Assembly (NCBI GenBank): GCA_028641055.1
Contig: CM054061.1
Location: 117,601,712-117,665,711 of the forward strand
From: Alopecurus myosuroides
Lineage: Eukaryota > Streptophyta > Magnoliopsida > Poales > Poaceae
Direction: 5' to 3'
Length of the DNA stretch: 64,000 nt
Shown here: positions 1-11,376 of the stretch, piece after piece
Layout of the letters: each line of letters opens with the position of its first letter
Position numbering within the stretch: position 1 is the first letter of the stretch
The notes under the pieces: model-generated
Database searches by the model: none
What the model was told of the DNA's origin: nothing
Seen by the model: only the letters and a program-made list of their open reading frames with translations
Translations under genes and position numbers: made by a program

Positions 1-68
1 CTTGTGTTGAAGGAAATATGCATGACTCCGCCGATCCAAGCAAGACTATTATTTCATAAAAGAGGATT

Positions 69-713
69 TTGGAGCTTCTCCATGTGGATCTCTTTAGTGT
101 TGTTCCCGAGGCAAGTCTTGTTGGAAAGAAGTATTGCTTGGTGATTGTTGATGACTATTCAAGATATACTTGGGTTTATTTCTTCAAGTTGAAGAGTGAG
201 ACCAAACAAACTGTCGTCGACTTCTCCAATCAAGTGCAACACCAACACAATGTTCCTATCTTGGCCATTAGATGTGACAATGGCTCTGAGTTCAAGAAAT
301 ACACCCTAAATGAATTTTTTAGTGAAGAGGGGATTCGTCATCAATATTGCGCTGCATATACCCCTCAACAAAATGGTGTAGCTGAAAGGAAGAACTGTAC
401 CCTGTTGGATATGGCTAGGACCATGTTGGTGGAGTATACTTCTCCCCAATATCTATGGGCCTCTACGGCTTGTCACTCCTCTAATCAGCTCTACATTCGC
501 AAGGTCTTAATAAAGACTTCATATGAGATTCTCACCGAGAACAAACCAAATATCTCCTACTTCCGTGTCGTTGATTGTAAGTGTTTCTATTTGGTAAAAT
601 GTGTCCGTTTGTCTAAATTCCAATATAAATCTATCGATGGTACATTTGTTGGTTATAGTGCCGAATCCCACACTTATAGAGTCTTTGACAAGGCCTCACG
701 GATTGTCATTTAA
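69..713 (+). pseudogene. copia integrase core fragment
   Basis: A 214-codon open stretch matches the copia integrase catalytic core. The three acidic catalytic residues are visible in LHVDLF near the start, RCDNGSEF in the middle and NGVAERKN after it. Enzymes of this type insert the cDNA of the element into the host chromosome. The zinc-binding N-terminus is not readable in this frame: the 68 bases before it continue the protein in another frame, so a frameshift lies near position 70. The frame closes at a stop just after the core and integrase no longer runs into RT. In copia elements both belong to one polyprotein, so this copy is broken. Confidence 0.85.
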
Positions 714-722
714 TCTTGTAGT

Positions 723-2783
723 GTGATGTTTGAAGAAAATGATGGCTCCCAGGTGGCGCAATTTCATATTTCTAATGTAGATGTTGAAATACCTCAAGAA
801 GCCATAGGAAGGATGGGTGTGGGATTTTTCCGCCCCATCGAGGGACACCTTGTGGCTGATCGAGAAGAACTATGCTCTAATCAAGTGGATCCCTCGTCTA
901 TACTAGAAGAACATGCCAATGGATCAAGTGTTTCACCAACCCAAGAACAAGCTCAGGACCCTCCTCTTGTTGATCAAGTTGCTATGCAAGAATCAAGTTC
1001 GCCTATCATTCAAGCTAGCCAAGTTCAACCTTCTTCATCTCATGTTGAAGCAAACCAAAATTATGATCAAGGCCAACATTCCGGTCAAGATGGGGACCCA
1101 AATGATCAAGATGATCAAGTGATTCCTCCTCACAATAATGAGGAGATCGAAGCATGTCGTTCCGCAAGGGTTCCTATAGCTTGGAAGAGAACTGATTTCT
1201 CCGATGATAAGGTGTTGGGTGATGTGATAGGAAAAAGATCCACAAGAGCTAAATTGGCAAGCATTAGTGAGCATCAAGCTCACATATCCATGGTGGAACC
1301 AAACAAAGTGTTTGAGGCTCTTGAGGACTCAGATTGGTTGGAAGCTATGCATGATGAGCTCAATAACTTTGAGCGTAAAAAAGTGTGGAAGCTAGTTGAG
1401 AAGCCCAAAGATTGTCACAATGTTATAGGCACCAAGTGGATCTTCAAGAACAAGGAAAATGAGCATGGAATTTTCATAAGGAACAAGGAAATATTGGTAG
1501 CTCAAGGGTACTCCCAAGTGGAAGGCATTGACTTTGATGAAACCTATGCTTATGTGGCTCGCCTTGAGTCCATCTGTATCCTTCTTGCATATGCTTCTTC
1601 TCACAACTTTAAATTGCAACAAATGGATATGAAAAGTTCTTTTCTAAATGGTCCATTGCAAGATTTGGTATGTGTTAAGAAACCACCGGGTTTTGAGAAC
1701 CCCAACTTCCCTAACCATGTCTACAAGCTCGATAAGGCGCTCTATGGACTTAAACAGGCACCACGTGCGTGGTATGAGCACCTTAGTGAGTTGTTGAAAG
1801 ACCTTGGATTTGAAGTTAGGAAAATCGATCCCACCCTTTTCACAAAAGGTTAAATGGGATCTTTTCATATGCCAACTACATGTTGATGATATCATCTTTG
1901 GCTCAACTAATCAAGATTTCAATGATAATTTTTCAAAGCTTATGACTTATAGGTTTGAGATGTCTATGATGGGAGAGTTGAGATTCTTTCTGGCTTTGAG
2001 ATCAAGCAATTGGTTAGAGGAACTTTCATCTCTCAAGCCAACTACACTCAAGACATTCTCAAGAGGTTTAACTTCCAAGGTGTTAAAGAGAATGTCTCCC
2101 CAATGCAAACCAAGTTCCATCTCAAGTGCAATCCGGACGGTAAAGATGTGGACTTGTATCATTCTAGATTGGTTCTTTGTGTTCTCTTTGTGCATCTAGG
2201 ACCGATATTGTGTTGAGTGTAGGAGTGTGTGCAAGGTATCAAGCGGCTCCTATGAAAAGCGCAATTGGTGGCGGTCCATATGATCTTTCGGTATTTGGTT
2301 CATACCTTAAAGTATGGTTTGTGGTACCCAAAGTGGGCACAATTTTATCTCAGTGGGTACACATACTCGGATTGGGATGGTGATTAAGATGATAGGAAAT
2401 CGACTTGCGGGGCTTTCCAATTCCTTGGTAGGTCTTTGGTGAGTTGGTCTTCTAAGAAGAAAAATTGTATATCTCTCTCCTCCACCGAAGCCGATTATGT
2501 GGCGGCTGCTAGTGCTTGGATCCAATTACTATGGATGAGGCAAACCCTCAAAGATTATTATGTTCACTGCGATAAGTTTTCCCTCTTATGTGACAATGAG
2601 AGTGCCATACAAATCGCCTACAAACCCGTGCAACACACAAGGATGAAGCATATTGAGATTCATCATCATTTCATTCGGGATCATGTGGCAACAGGTGACA
2701 TTGAGCTATTCTATGTCCCAACCAAGGATAATCTCGCGGACATATTCACGAAGCCTCTAGATGTTTCAAGATTCGTGTTTTGA
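723..2783 (+). pseudogene. copia reverse transcriptase and RNase H, several frameshifts
   Basis: The RT fingers and palm are readable at 723-1853 (LEAMHDELNNFER region, then MDMKSSFLNG and YGLKQAPRAWYEH). The frame shifts near 1850 and the catalytic YVDDIIFG-type motif (HVDDIIFGSTN) is read at 1804-2199. Another shift near 1990 moves the thumb into the frame at 2010-2216. The link at 2220-2430 is badly degenerate. RNase H is recovered at 2436-2783 (SLSSTEADYVAAASA, then LCDNESAI and the C-terminal KDNLADIFTKPL). At least four breaks exclude an active enzyme. In a working element these domains copy the RNA and remove the template strand inside virus-like particles. Confidence 0.88.
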
Positions 2784-3683
2784 GGAATGGGCTAAATATC
2801 ATCTATTCAAGAAGTTTGACTTGAGGATCCTACACACACGCCTATAGTTGACTATGTGTTTGGGTTTAGGTGTAGGCATGGACATAGGGTGAGGGTTATC
2901 CTAACGCATTGGGTTCTCCCTCCCCCCCCCTATTATGCCCAAAGTAAAAAATCATTTATTTCTCTTTCTTTAATGTTGAATTGTGAGCTAAAATGTTGAG
3001 AATTGGCAATGCACCCAATATACATATTCGCGGTTTCATACCATACTCCCTTATATGGTGGCCTAGGACACCTACCTATTCTTTGTGAATAGTTGGTTCT
3101 TGTTTGGTTGTTATGTGGATTTCATTTGAATATTTTTTTTGCGTTGGTTGGTTTCTTGGGAAACATGCTCAATCTTGGCCATGTATTCATTTGCATCTTG
3201 CAAGTTTGAGCATGAAGTACTATCACCTGTTTGTGTCTCTTAATCCCAAGCCACAACACTCCCCTCTCGAAACAAATTCTTTCTCGAATATCATTTCTTA
3301 GACCCCATGTCGGAAAATGGAACCTGGCTAGCGCTACTACCATCAGCTACAGCGGTACTACCGCTGTGGCTGACAGTAGTACCCAGGCACCGGTACTACC
3401 CCTACTGGATCTGCGCCCTGCGCTCGCTCCAGGAACGGTACCACTTCCCTGGTACCGCAAGTATCAGGTGAGCGGTACTACCGCTGCGGTCTGGATTCAT
3501 GGGTTAAGTTGGATCTGGGAATTAGAGGTTCTCTTTTACCCCACTCCCTCACCCCGACCCCCACATCGAACCCAGCCGCCGCCGCTCCATTTCTCCGCCA
3601 GGGAAGGCTCCCTCCGGCCGGTGATCGTCCCTCTCCCACTGGGAGGAGTTTTGGCACCTTCCCCACACGTCTTCTCCACGAAG
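2784..3683 (+). other. non-coding spacer of the copia element with palindromic repeats
   Basis: There is no convincing ORF here. From about 3335 to 3490 the 13-bp palindrome GCGGTACTACCGC and close variants recur. The same motif is dense in the 3' LTR and reappears near 3885. Such palindrome clusters in non-coding parts are known from Sireviruses. A C-rich tract at 2924-2931 is simple sequence. Confidence 0.6.
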
Positions 3684-5578
3684 ATGAGCTCCGGTAATCC
3701 CCTCAATCCCTCTCTCCCTTGAGTAGATCTTGAGAGAAGAAATTGATAGGGTGCTAGGGATCTCTATTGGATGAACTCGTGTGGGCTAGTGCCTTTTTGG
3801 GTAGATACCATCTGTGAATACATATGCAAGTTTCCCTTAGTGCAAAACATTACCTTTGGGTGCCATGGAAGTTCCGCTAGCAGCGGTACTACCGCTATTG
3901 CTGGGAAAACTGGCACCAGTGGTACTATCGCGGTACCCATGATACTACCGTGACCTGGAGACTTTTGTGTTTGTTTTTCACAATTGTGAATCTTCCCTTG
4001 GGTCTTTGCAATGATGTTTGTATTATCTCAATGCTCCCCATCCCTGCTATCATAGGTGCAGGTAGTTCTCGTGGAGGTCGCAAGCGACCGACTGAGAGGG
4101 CACGCAAGGGTGCTCAAGAAGAACAAGCTGAGGAATTGATCTCTTCGTCCAATATGACTTGCATGCAGCGCTTAGTCCTTTTGAAGTCTCAGGCTGCTAA
4201 GAATTAGTCAATATCAAATATGCCAAATGGTCTATTCAGGAAAGAGCGCATAATCAATCCCTACGTCAAGCCAAGAGATCCTCGAGCTAATGAGTGCTTC
4301 TCAACTCGCTTCCAGGAGCGTATCTTCTATGAAGAGTATCCTCTGAACAAGAACAAGGTTGTGATGCAATTCTCCATCCGTGTTCCATACATGAGGGTCC
4401 ATATGGACTGTTTTGGTGAGGCAGTTTAGATCTATGATGAGTGCCACTTTGTACTTCCACATATATGAAGAGGAATATTACCTGGATGACAAAGGATCAG
4501 AAGTTCTCTGCTACTTAGGTCCAGTTTGCTGCTCTCTTTGGTCTTCAGGATTATGGTGAAGTCCCATACAATGACTTTGCCTCCACTCACTTCAGGATCC
4601 CATATCCAGAGAATTCTATGTCTCGTCACGAGTTGTATGATCTCTACATTTCTGGACGTGCAATGGTTGGGTTCTAGAAGAACCTGCTTCCAGTTCATGA
4701 TATCTTGCTCGGGATCTTCCGCGACACTCTAGCTCCTCGTGTTGGAAACTTCGATCAGATCCATGGCCCCCTCACTGACATCTTGCTCTACACTCATAGG
4801 CTCCTTGGTGATGGTTTGAAGTTGGACATCATGGATGTGGTGTGGAATGAGATGTACAATTGTGTGATGAAGAGGAGAGTTCATGTCTTTGCTCCTATGG
4901 TAATGCGCCTGATTTCTCACTCTTGGCGTCATGCTGAGCACCCTGATACCCTCTTGGACAATGACCAAGAGATCACCACTCATTGGGTCAAGGAACTAGG
5001 CATCAAGACTCATTCGGCCCCTCTTATCAATGGTGATGTTGATGCTAGTGATTCGGATGGTACTAGTGATTCTGACTTCGAGCTTGAGAACAAGACCAAG
5101 AAGCATGGCTTTCGCAAGTGGGTGTCTGAGACCATGAAGAAAGTCATCTATCATTAGGAGGACATGGAAGACAAGGAACATCTTTCCCATGTTCACAACA
5201 AGAAGGAGAGGCATCTGACTCGTGACCGCTTTGGTCATCTAGGTGTTTCTGTGGTTGCTGGGTCAGAGGACAAGATCACAGGGTCCAAGGAATGGCAGTC
5301 CAAGCGTTTTGGCACCTGGGTTTACCCACATCTCAAGGATGATGCCACCACTTCTCACGATCCATGGTCTCGAGGCTCTGCGGATGAAGAGGTTCAATAC
5401 CTCAACATCGAAGAAGAAGAAGAAGAAAACCAGAGCCCTGCTGGTGCCTCTAGCCCAGCGAGTGATCTCCCAGGGTCGTTAGCATCGCCTCTCCCTTTTT
5501 GGTATCTTGATGCCAAAGGGGGAGAGAGTTCTATTAGGCATTCGCATGGGTATTTGCATGGGTGTAAGGGTGGCACAT
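3684..5578 (+). pseudogene. extra downstream (env-like position) ORF of the copia element, intron-containing, decayed
   Basis: A protein-coding relic lies between pol and the 3' LTR. Exon 2 appears to start at 4062 after a CAG acceptor and opens with an Arg/Lys-rich stretch (GGRKRPTERARK). A 10-nt first exon at 3684-3693 (ATG, donor GT at 3694) joins it in phase. Later open pieces at 4220-4429 and 4705-5578 contain a helical domain (NEMYNCVMKRRVHVF) and a glutamate-rich tail (EEEEEEN). In-frame stops at 4207, 4429, 4677 and 5157, plus shifts at 4440-4700, break it. No membrane segment is obvious, so position alone makes it env-like and its function is unknown. I recognise this ORF type as a companion of Triticeae Sireviruses. 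Confidence 0.55.
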
Positions 5579-5746
5579 GAACTTGTTTTAGTGTTTATTC
5601 TTGTGGTGTGCCTTTCCCTTACCTTTCTCGTTTTAAGTTGAACCTTTGGATGATGATATTTAGGAATTTCCTTTGACATTATCTTGTTGGTGTATCTCGG
5701 TGTTTTGATCCATTTCTAGCTACCTTTTATACCTCGCTAGGCTTAT

Positions 5747-5888
5747 AAAAGATAGGGGGAGCTTCATCTTAAAAAGGGAGGTGCTTTGCAGTCCAAAGCA
5801 ATCATATGAAAATTACACCTCCTCAAACCGCCTAAATTTTATGAGCTCTTTTAGTTGTGTTGTCATCAATGTCCAAAAACGGGGAGAT
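5747..5888 (+). other. polypurine tracts before the copia 3' LTR
   Basis: Three purine-rich G runs precede the LTR: near 5753-5761 (GATAGGGGGAG), 5773-5781 (AAAAAGGGAGG) and 5877-5887 (AAACGGGGAGA). The last abuts the LTR's TG. Polypurine tracts prime plus-strand DNA synthesis, and multiple copies are a known Sirevirus trait. Confidence 0.6.
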
Positions 5889-6037
5889 TGAAAGCGCATC
5901 AATCTCTCTAAAGTTTTGGAGTTGATAACAACACGATTAAATATCTACAACACGTCTAAGTATTGCAGGAAAAACCATTTCGATGCAAAAAGAAAGAGGC
6001 CGGGAGAACTTAGCCAAAGAAGTTGACTTGCTACAAC

Positions 6038-6515
6038 GGTAGTACTGCTACCTCCAGGAAGCGGTAGTATCGCAGGAGGTACCGCCAGTATTACCGCCAG
6101 CTAGGAATTTTCTTCTGTTTCTAGTGGTACTGGCCTAGTAGTACTTCTAGTGTGTGAGCTAACCTCGGGGAAACTCTCAACTGGCGGTAGTAGCGCTACC
6201 GCTAGCAGTAGTGTCGTTCCCTTCAGGATGCGGTAGTACCGCTCGAGGTGCCGGAATTTGTACCGCCAGGTGTAATTTGCCCATTCTACTCCTAACGATA
6301 CTAGGGCGGTAGTGAACCAGTACTAACTCCAGCCACTTCGATTTTATATAAAGTGAGTGGCCAGCGGTAGTACCGGTAACTCCACCGGTTGTACCGCTCC
6401 TGGTACCTGGCGATACTTCCACGGTTGTACCGCCTGTATCCAGTGAGTGGTACACAATAGTACCGTTGGGACTACAGTCAGCGGTAGTACCGCTGGCACC
6501 AATGGTAGTACCGCC
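6038..6515. repeat. cluster of GCGGTAGTACCGC-type palindromes in the LTR
   Basis: About ten copies of a perfect or near-perfect palindrome (consensus GCGGTAGTACCGC) lie upstream of the LTR TATA box, for example near 6181, 6228, 6363, 6479 and 6502. The position suggests a cis-regulatory or hairpin role; this is inference. Confidence 0.75.
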
Positions 6516-6561
6516 AGCCACGAAAAAGGCTTCAAACGGTCAGATTTGGAAGGGGGCGGGG

Positions 6562-6569
6562 TATAAATA
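6562..6569 (+). promoter_or_regulatory. TATA box of the copia LTR
   Basis: TATAAATA is set in GC-rich flanks just after the palindrome cluster and about 680 bp from each LTR end. This is the usual place for the U3/R promoter of an LTR retrotransposon. Confidence 0.65.
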
Positions 6570-7266
6570 CCCCATCCCTTCTTCCCCAAAGTGCTAGCTC
6601 GCCCAACATTTAAGACCCCATTTATTGAGATCGCCAAAAGCTAGATTTCTCCCATCTCCTCCACCCAAACGCATTGATTCTCGGAGGAGTGAAGGAAAAG
6701 ACCTAGATCTATATCTTCACCAACCCGTTCTTCATTTCTCCCTCATTTGTTTGAGGTATTTGAGTCTAGGGTTTTTTTGTGGAAAACCTAGACTCCATTG
6801 TTACTTACTTGTTGTTTGTAGCAGATTGTTGGTGTTCTTGAGAGCCCCCCAATTCGGTTGTGGGTGTCTTCCTCAAGTTCATTGTAAAGACATCGATTTC
6901 CGCCTCAAGGGAATCAATAGTGGAAGGTGAACTAGGCCTTTATGGCGAAGTTCATTGGAGAATAGGTTGAGTCCTTTGTGGCATTGAGTAGGCCTTTGTG
7001 GCGAAACTCACACCCCTCCAACAAGACGTACTCCCTTCAAAAGGAGGAACTCGATAATACATCATTGTCTCAGCGTGTTTCCGCTATCGGTTACCTCTAT
7101 CCTTTAACTTTACTTTGTGTTTGTATCTTGCTTAGTGTAGCCCTTGACATATAGGTAAATCCACCTTAGTTGCTTATCTAGAGAACTTACCTTTGTGTTA
7201 AGCCTAAATCGAAAAAGTATTAAAAAGTTTGGATTCCCCCCTCTAGGGGCCCTTACTATCCGTTCA

Positions 7267-9062
7267 CCAGGCCGCCCTCCGACACTTCCCCCTTCTCGAG
7301 TTTTGTTCGAAACTCTTCCGGAACCCTCTGACCCCAATAGATAAAATCGTCGAACTTATCCACCAATGTTATAAAAATATTTCTCACATCTCGGGACATC
7401 TCATGTCCTCCTGTTTCTCTCCAAACTAATTTTTCCTTCCACCAGCATTATTTCTATCTCATGACAAATTCAATGGATCCCTCTGCGAATTTCCCCTCCA
7501 GATGGCTCCCGTAGGCTAGGGCTTGGTACTATTTCATGGGTGGCGGTTGTTTTGTCTCTCTTAGAAAACTGAGATCACAGGGTTAGAATACTTGAAGAGG
7601 AGAATGCAATGAGCCATGGTACGGTGGCTTTACACCATACCCGTGGTCGTTAAGTGGCTCACCTTCTTAAGTTGGAGTGAATATTTCTTCCGCGTCCGTA
7701 CTGAAGTTCAGAGGGCTTGGTATGGTGGCTGCTACGATAGCTTGCGACCGTAATGGTGCTCATTAAGTTGAAAACGGCACCCTAGACTTGAATTTTCTCC
7801 TTCTCCTTTATTACAGCGAATCGTTTGTCCACATGATGACTTTTAGTGATTTTAATCAGCATATTTCATCGCATACTTGGTTTAATTGCCTCATATGTGA
7901 TTTCTCCTTTAACTTTATATTTCATGCGTGCAAAAACATAAATGGTGCATGTTGGAATGGTAAAATACTGAAATCCCTATCTCTATGCATGTATTCATTA
8001 AGTAAAAACACAATATAAAATGTACACATCAACAACCTCGCCGACACACTCTGAGACACTGCCATTAATCTCATGTCCCGCTTGGACAACCGGAGGCAAT
8101 GTTACACTCCATGTGACTATCCACTGATCTCCCATGCAAAAGATTTATCTTGGTGAGGTTGCTGACACTTCTAAATCAAGAGGTTGCGACATATTTATTT
8201 TTATTTGCTTTTATTCTATGTTGTGCTTTGAGATACTCCCGTTGGACTTGTTCCAATGTCTTTTTTTTATAGCTTTTTTTGTTAGCTTTTATAGATTTAA
8301 TTTTGTTGCCAATTTTCTATTATTTATATCCTCATTCCCCAAAATACAAAACTAATTTTCCTTTTATCTTTAATCTCACGAAAGGTGTTCCCCGTTGCAC
8401 CTATAATTTCGCAGAAAAGTGGTCAACTTAGATTTTTGACAAAATTTGTGTATTACGACTCCCACTTTGTAAAGTTAAAATGTTTTGTTAGTAGTTGTAG
8501 TTGTTAAGCTATCATATCTATGTGGGAAGTAAGTCTCGATAAAAAGAATAATTTTTTTATTCACGTAGTTAACTAGTTTTGTTGCTCTTGCTCTATTTAT
8601 TTTAGCGAAACGAGTCTTGACATGGTTTTAAATTTGATATAATAATGAATAAGAAGAAGTCTGAAAGAAGGTTTGGGTGTTGCTGGAAATTGAATTATCA
8701 AAATATAGGACTATCATTTCAGGAATCAGTGGCAATATTAGTGGCAAATCAAGAAGATATATTGTTGCCTCTTAGGATTATGCAGGGATGAATTGCCAGC
8801 AAAAACTAGAGGCTACCCACCCGAGAGACCACCCTGAAATCTCAGACCTGGCTGATTACTGGGTGAAGCTTGGCCTCTTTGGCTAAATTCATGGAGGAGC
8901 CCTTTCTCGACTCTACACAATGCATCCTTCACGACGCCTCCTTTCAAGAGGTGGTTGAAACATCTACGGTGTGAGAATCTGCACTCTGCTTCTCAAGATG
9001 GAGTTTTTACTCTTAGTTTCCCATTACCTAACTCGTGTGACTCTTTTGTAATTACTGAACAT
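7267..9062. other. intergenic DNA, no gene seen
   Basis: AT-rich, low-complexity sequence follows the copia LTR. The small ORFs (at 7788-8018 and 8134-8355, for example) have no codon bias or recognisable domain. No LTR ends, TIRs or tRNA-like folds were found by eye. Confidence 0.5.
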
Positions 9063-9215
9063 TTAGTTTTTCGTGAGACGCCATGCACCTGACACGCGCA
9101 TGTCCGGAGGCGTCGGATAGTCCGCGCCCATGAGGAGGTAGGCTTTGTTCTGGCGCAGCATGCGGCGGCCGAAGCTGTCCGCCGCCACGCCGTCGCCGGG
9201 GATAGGCTCTGCCAT
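9063..9215 (-). pseudogene. short GC-rich coding relic of a grass repeat-associated protein family
   Basis: Reading from the ATG at 9215 gives a 50-codon frame with strong GC bias at third positions. It contains RRMLRQNKAYLLMG and then PTPPDMRVSGAWRLT. From memory, a 'PPDMR-x-x-G-x-WRL' motif marks a high-copy grass protein family of unknown function that is scattered with transposons. Family members are much longer, so this is a truncated copy that stops just after the motif. The flanking sequence at 9216-9600 is GC-rich and probably part of the same repeat. I cannot assign a biochemical function. Confidence 0.35.
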
Positions 9216-10126
9216 CGAAGGATGCGTGGAGGGGCGAGTTTGATAGAGGTGGTGGGCGAGCAGAGCTGTGTGTGGTCGATGGCAAACTGGCTGTCGTTTT
9301 TATAGCGTTGAGCGGGGGCGGGAGCGGTGTAGAAGCGACGGGAAATACCGAAAGCAAAGCGGCGGTGGCTCGCGCTGCCGCATGGCGAAGGAAGGCTGCC
9401 GCCATTGATTCTCACGGCTAACAAGGCGAGGCGATAAGGACGCGGCCGCCACACTCGCTGGCAGGCCTAGGCCACCACTGAGTTTTTTTTTGCGCAAGCC
9501 GTTTCCCGCCCATTTTCGTCGTCCGACGCCCCCGGGCTGCCCCCCCTCCCCCAGTGCGATTGGTTCGCCGGCGCGTTTTGACCCAATCCGGCGTTTTTTG
9601 GGTTTCTCGGGGGCGAGTGGGAGTTTTTTTGTTCCCGGTGAGCCGAAATGCCGAAAAGGCCGCCTTGGCGGACGTCGTGTGGGAGGGGGAGGGGGAGTGG
9701 AGAAAATAATATTATTCTATTGTGTGGAGTCCCCGTACTTTTCCTATGGTGTAGCCAAAGGTTTGAATCGTTCTTATTTCCTCTGTTTTTGTATTCCAAA
9801 GGATTGGAGATTACATACAACCGAATCCTACACTTTTTTCCTTCCTCTGTTTTCAAAATCCTATGATCCAAAGAAGGCCTTAGTGGTAGGCGCAGGAACC
9901 ATGTTAACACCACACCACACCCAAACCCCCCCCCCCCTCTCCCCGCATTATGGTGATTGCGCATTGTGGTTTACCGTATTCTCAAATCATGTGCTGGGAA
10001 ACTTGTGCATATAGCACGGACTGTTTTGATAGAGGCCAGCTGTGCTGAAGTTTCTCTAGGCTTATTTACTGCAAATAGGTACGAAAATTGGCCATCATTG
10101 TCCGTGTTTTTTAAAATATAGAAGGA
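9216..10126. other. GC-rich then AT-rich intergenic DNA, no gene seen
   Basis: ORFs on both strands at 9300-9960 overlap with no consistent codon bias. The GC-rich part at 9470-9700 and the C run at about 9927-9939 look like repeat debris or simple sequence. Nothing specific was recognised. Confidence 0.4.
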
Positions 10127-11376
10127 TTTCGGTATGAATCGTGTTGAGCGTCCCCCGGGGATCGGAAGTCCCGATCCCCCGCATGGAGCTGCTTACACGT
10201 GTCCCCTCCCCCGGTCAATGAGAACCATCCCGTCCCGTGCATCTCTTTTCTTTTGCAGAAAACCCCCCGCACATCCCTTCCCGCACGCACGTCACATGTT
10301 CTGTGACACAAAAACTAGACGTCGCCGGTTTCTTTGCCCAACGCCGCTGGAGCTTGAACCGCCATCAGCCACACCGATTTCGGGCAGCATCTTCCCGAGA
10401 GCTCGAGCACCGCCATGGTTCCACGGCACCATCGACGCCCATTCATGGGAGCACATGCGCCCTCCTTCGGGTAGCATCGTTGCCTCTCTATGGGAGCACT
10501 GCCGCCGGTCGCCGTAGCTGCAACCGCCGGTCGCCGGAGTATGGGAGCACTACCGCCCGGTCCCATGTGGAAGCAACGCCACTAGCCTTAGGGAGCAACG
10601 CCGCCGACGTTGGGGAGCACCGCTGCCGGACTATGTGAGCAACGCCGCCTGCCTATGGGAGCAACACGGCCGACCATGTGGAGCACCGCCGTCGGCTTAT
10701 GTGAGAAACGGCGCCTTCCTGTGGGAGCACCGCCGCTTACCTTGCAACGCAACGCCGCGAGCTCGTGCGAGCACCGCCGCCGACCTTGGGGAGCAACGGC
10801 GCCCGCCTGTGGGAGCACCTCCGCTGACCTTGGGGAGCAACGCCGCCTGCCCGTGGGAGCACCCCCGCCTGCTTGTGGGAGCACCACCGCTGGACTTTGG
10901 GAGCAACGCTGCTGGAGCAACGCCATATCTGTGGGAAGCACCACCGGTGGCCTTGGGGAGCACCACCACCGGCCTTAGGGAGCACATGCAGCTCCGCCTG
11001 TGTCTCATTTGCCGGTCCGCCGCTGCTCCATGCAACACCGCCTCGCGACGACTCCGAGATTCGCAACCGACGGAACTGGTTTGGGGAGAGAGGGAATGCT
11101 TGAATCGAAGGTGGTAGCGATGGGAGAATGGAGACATTGGCCGCCGTCGTGTGGCCTCCGATGGATTCGGGCGATTTGGGATGACACATGAGGAAGAAAA
11201 AAGGGAGGGGAAAGGGGGCGAACTAGTGGAGGAGAACGAACCGGAGGAGATAACGCTAACATGGTGCCCCCCACTATCCTTTTCTCCAGACCACATGGGA
11301 CGCGTGGCGCGCGATGGAGGCGGGGGATGAGAATGCGTGATCCCCCAGGGGCTTAACAGCGTTTTCCTTTCGGTAT
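10127..11376. mobile_element. non-autonomous Mutator-like element (MULE) with 9-bp target duplication
   Basis: The 9-mer TTTCGGTAT occurs at 10127-10135 and again at 11368-11376. Between them is a 1232-bp unit whose ends are imperfect inverted repeats of about 48 bp: TGTTGAGC and CCCCCGGGGATC near the left end mirror TGTTAAGC and CCCCTGGGGGATC read from the right. A 9-bp duplication with long TIRs is diagnostic of Mutator-like elements. There is no transposase inside. The interior is GC-rich with an irregular GAGCAACGCCGCC-type repeat. This resembles grass Pack-MULE-type elements, but no captured host gene was recognised. Confidence 0.82.
10437..10990. repeat. degenerate GGGAGCANCGCCGCC tandem repeat inside the MULE
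   Basis: A unit of roughly 24-36 bp built around GGGAGCA(A/C)CGCCGCC repeats about twenty times with many substitutions. It keeps all frames largely open on both strands (frames of 118-199 codons overlap), so the ORFs here are products of repeat structure and not genes. Confidence 0.75.

Larger units (their letters stand above)
1..7266 (+). mobile_element. Ty1/copia LTR retrotransposon, Sirevirus-like, 5' part outside window, decayed
   Basis: The window opens inside the integrase of a copia element. Domain order is integrase, reverse transcriptase, RNase H, then a long non-coding stretch, an extra ORF, a G-rich polypurine tract and a 3' LTR. Integrase before RT defines copia. The extra ORF after pol, several G-rich tracts before the LTR and clustered palindromes in non-coding DNA are features I know from the plant Sirevirus genus (Maximus-type families in wheat). 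Pol has several frameshifts and stops, so the element cannot be autonomous. The 5' LTR, primer binding site and gag lie outside the window, so its target duplication cannot be tested. The genus is inferred from architecture, not from a tree. Confidence 0.85.
5889..7266 (+). repeat. 3' LTR of the copia element
   Basis: The terminal repeat starts TGAAAGCGC directly after the polypurine tract and ends in CCGTTCA, giving the usual TG...CA ends and a length of about 1.38 kb. It holds a palindrome cluster (6038-6515), a TATA box at 6562-6569 and no ORF of note. The partner LTR lies outside the window, so the right end is inferred from the CA and the usual C-rich end motif before it (CCCCTCTAGGGGCCC). 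Confidence 0.7.

Noticed and set aside
10134..11300. Overlapping ORFs of 60-199 codons on both strands in the Mutator-like element
   Set aside because: All arise from the degenerate GAGCACCGCCGCC repeat; no domain and no consistent strand.
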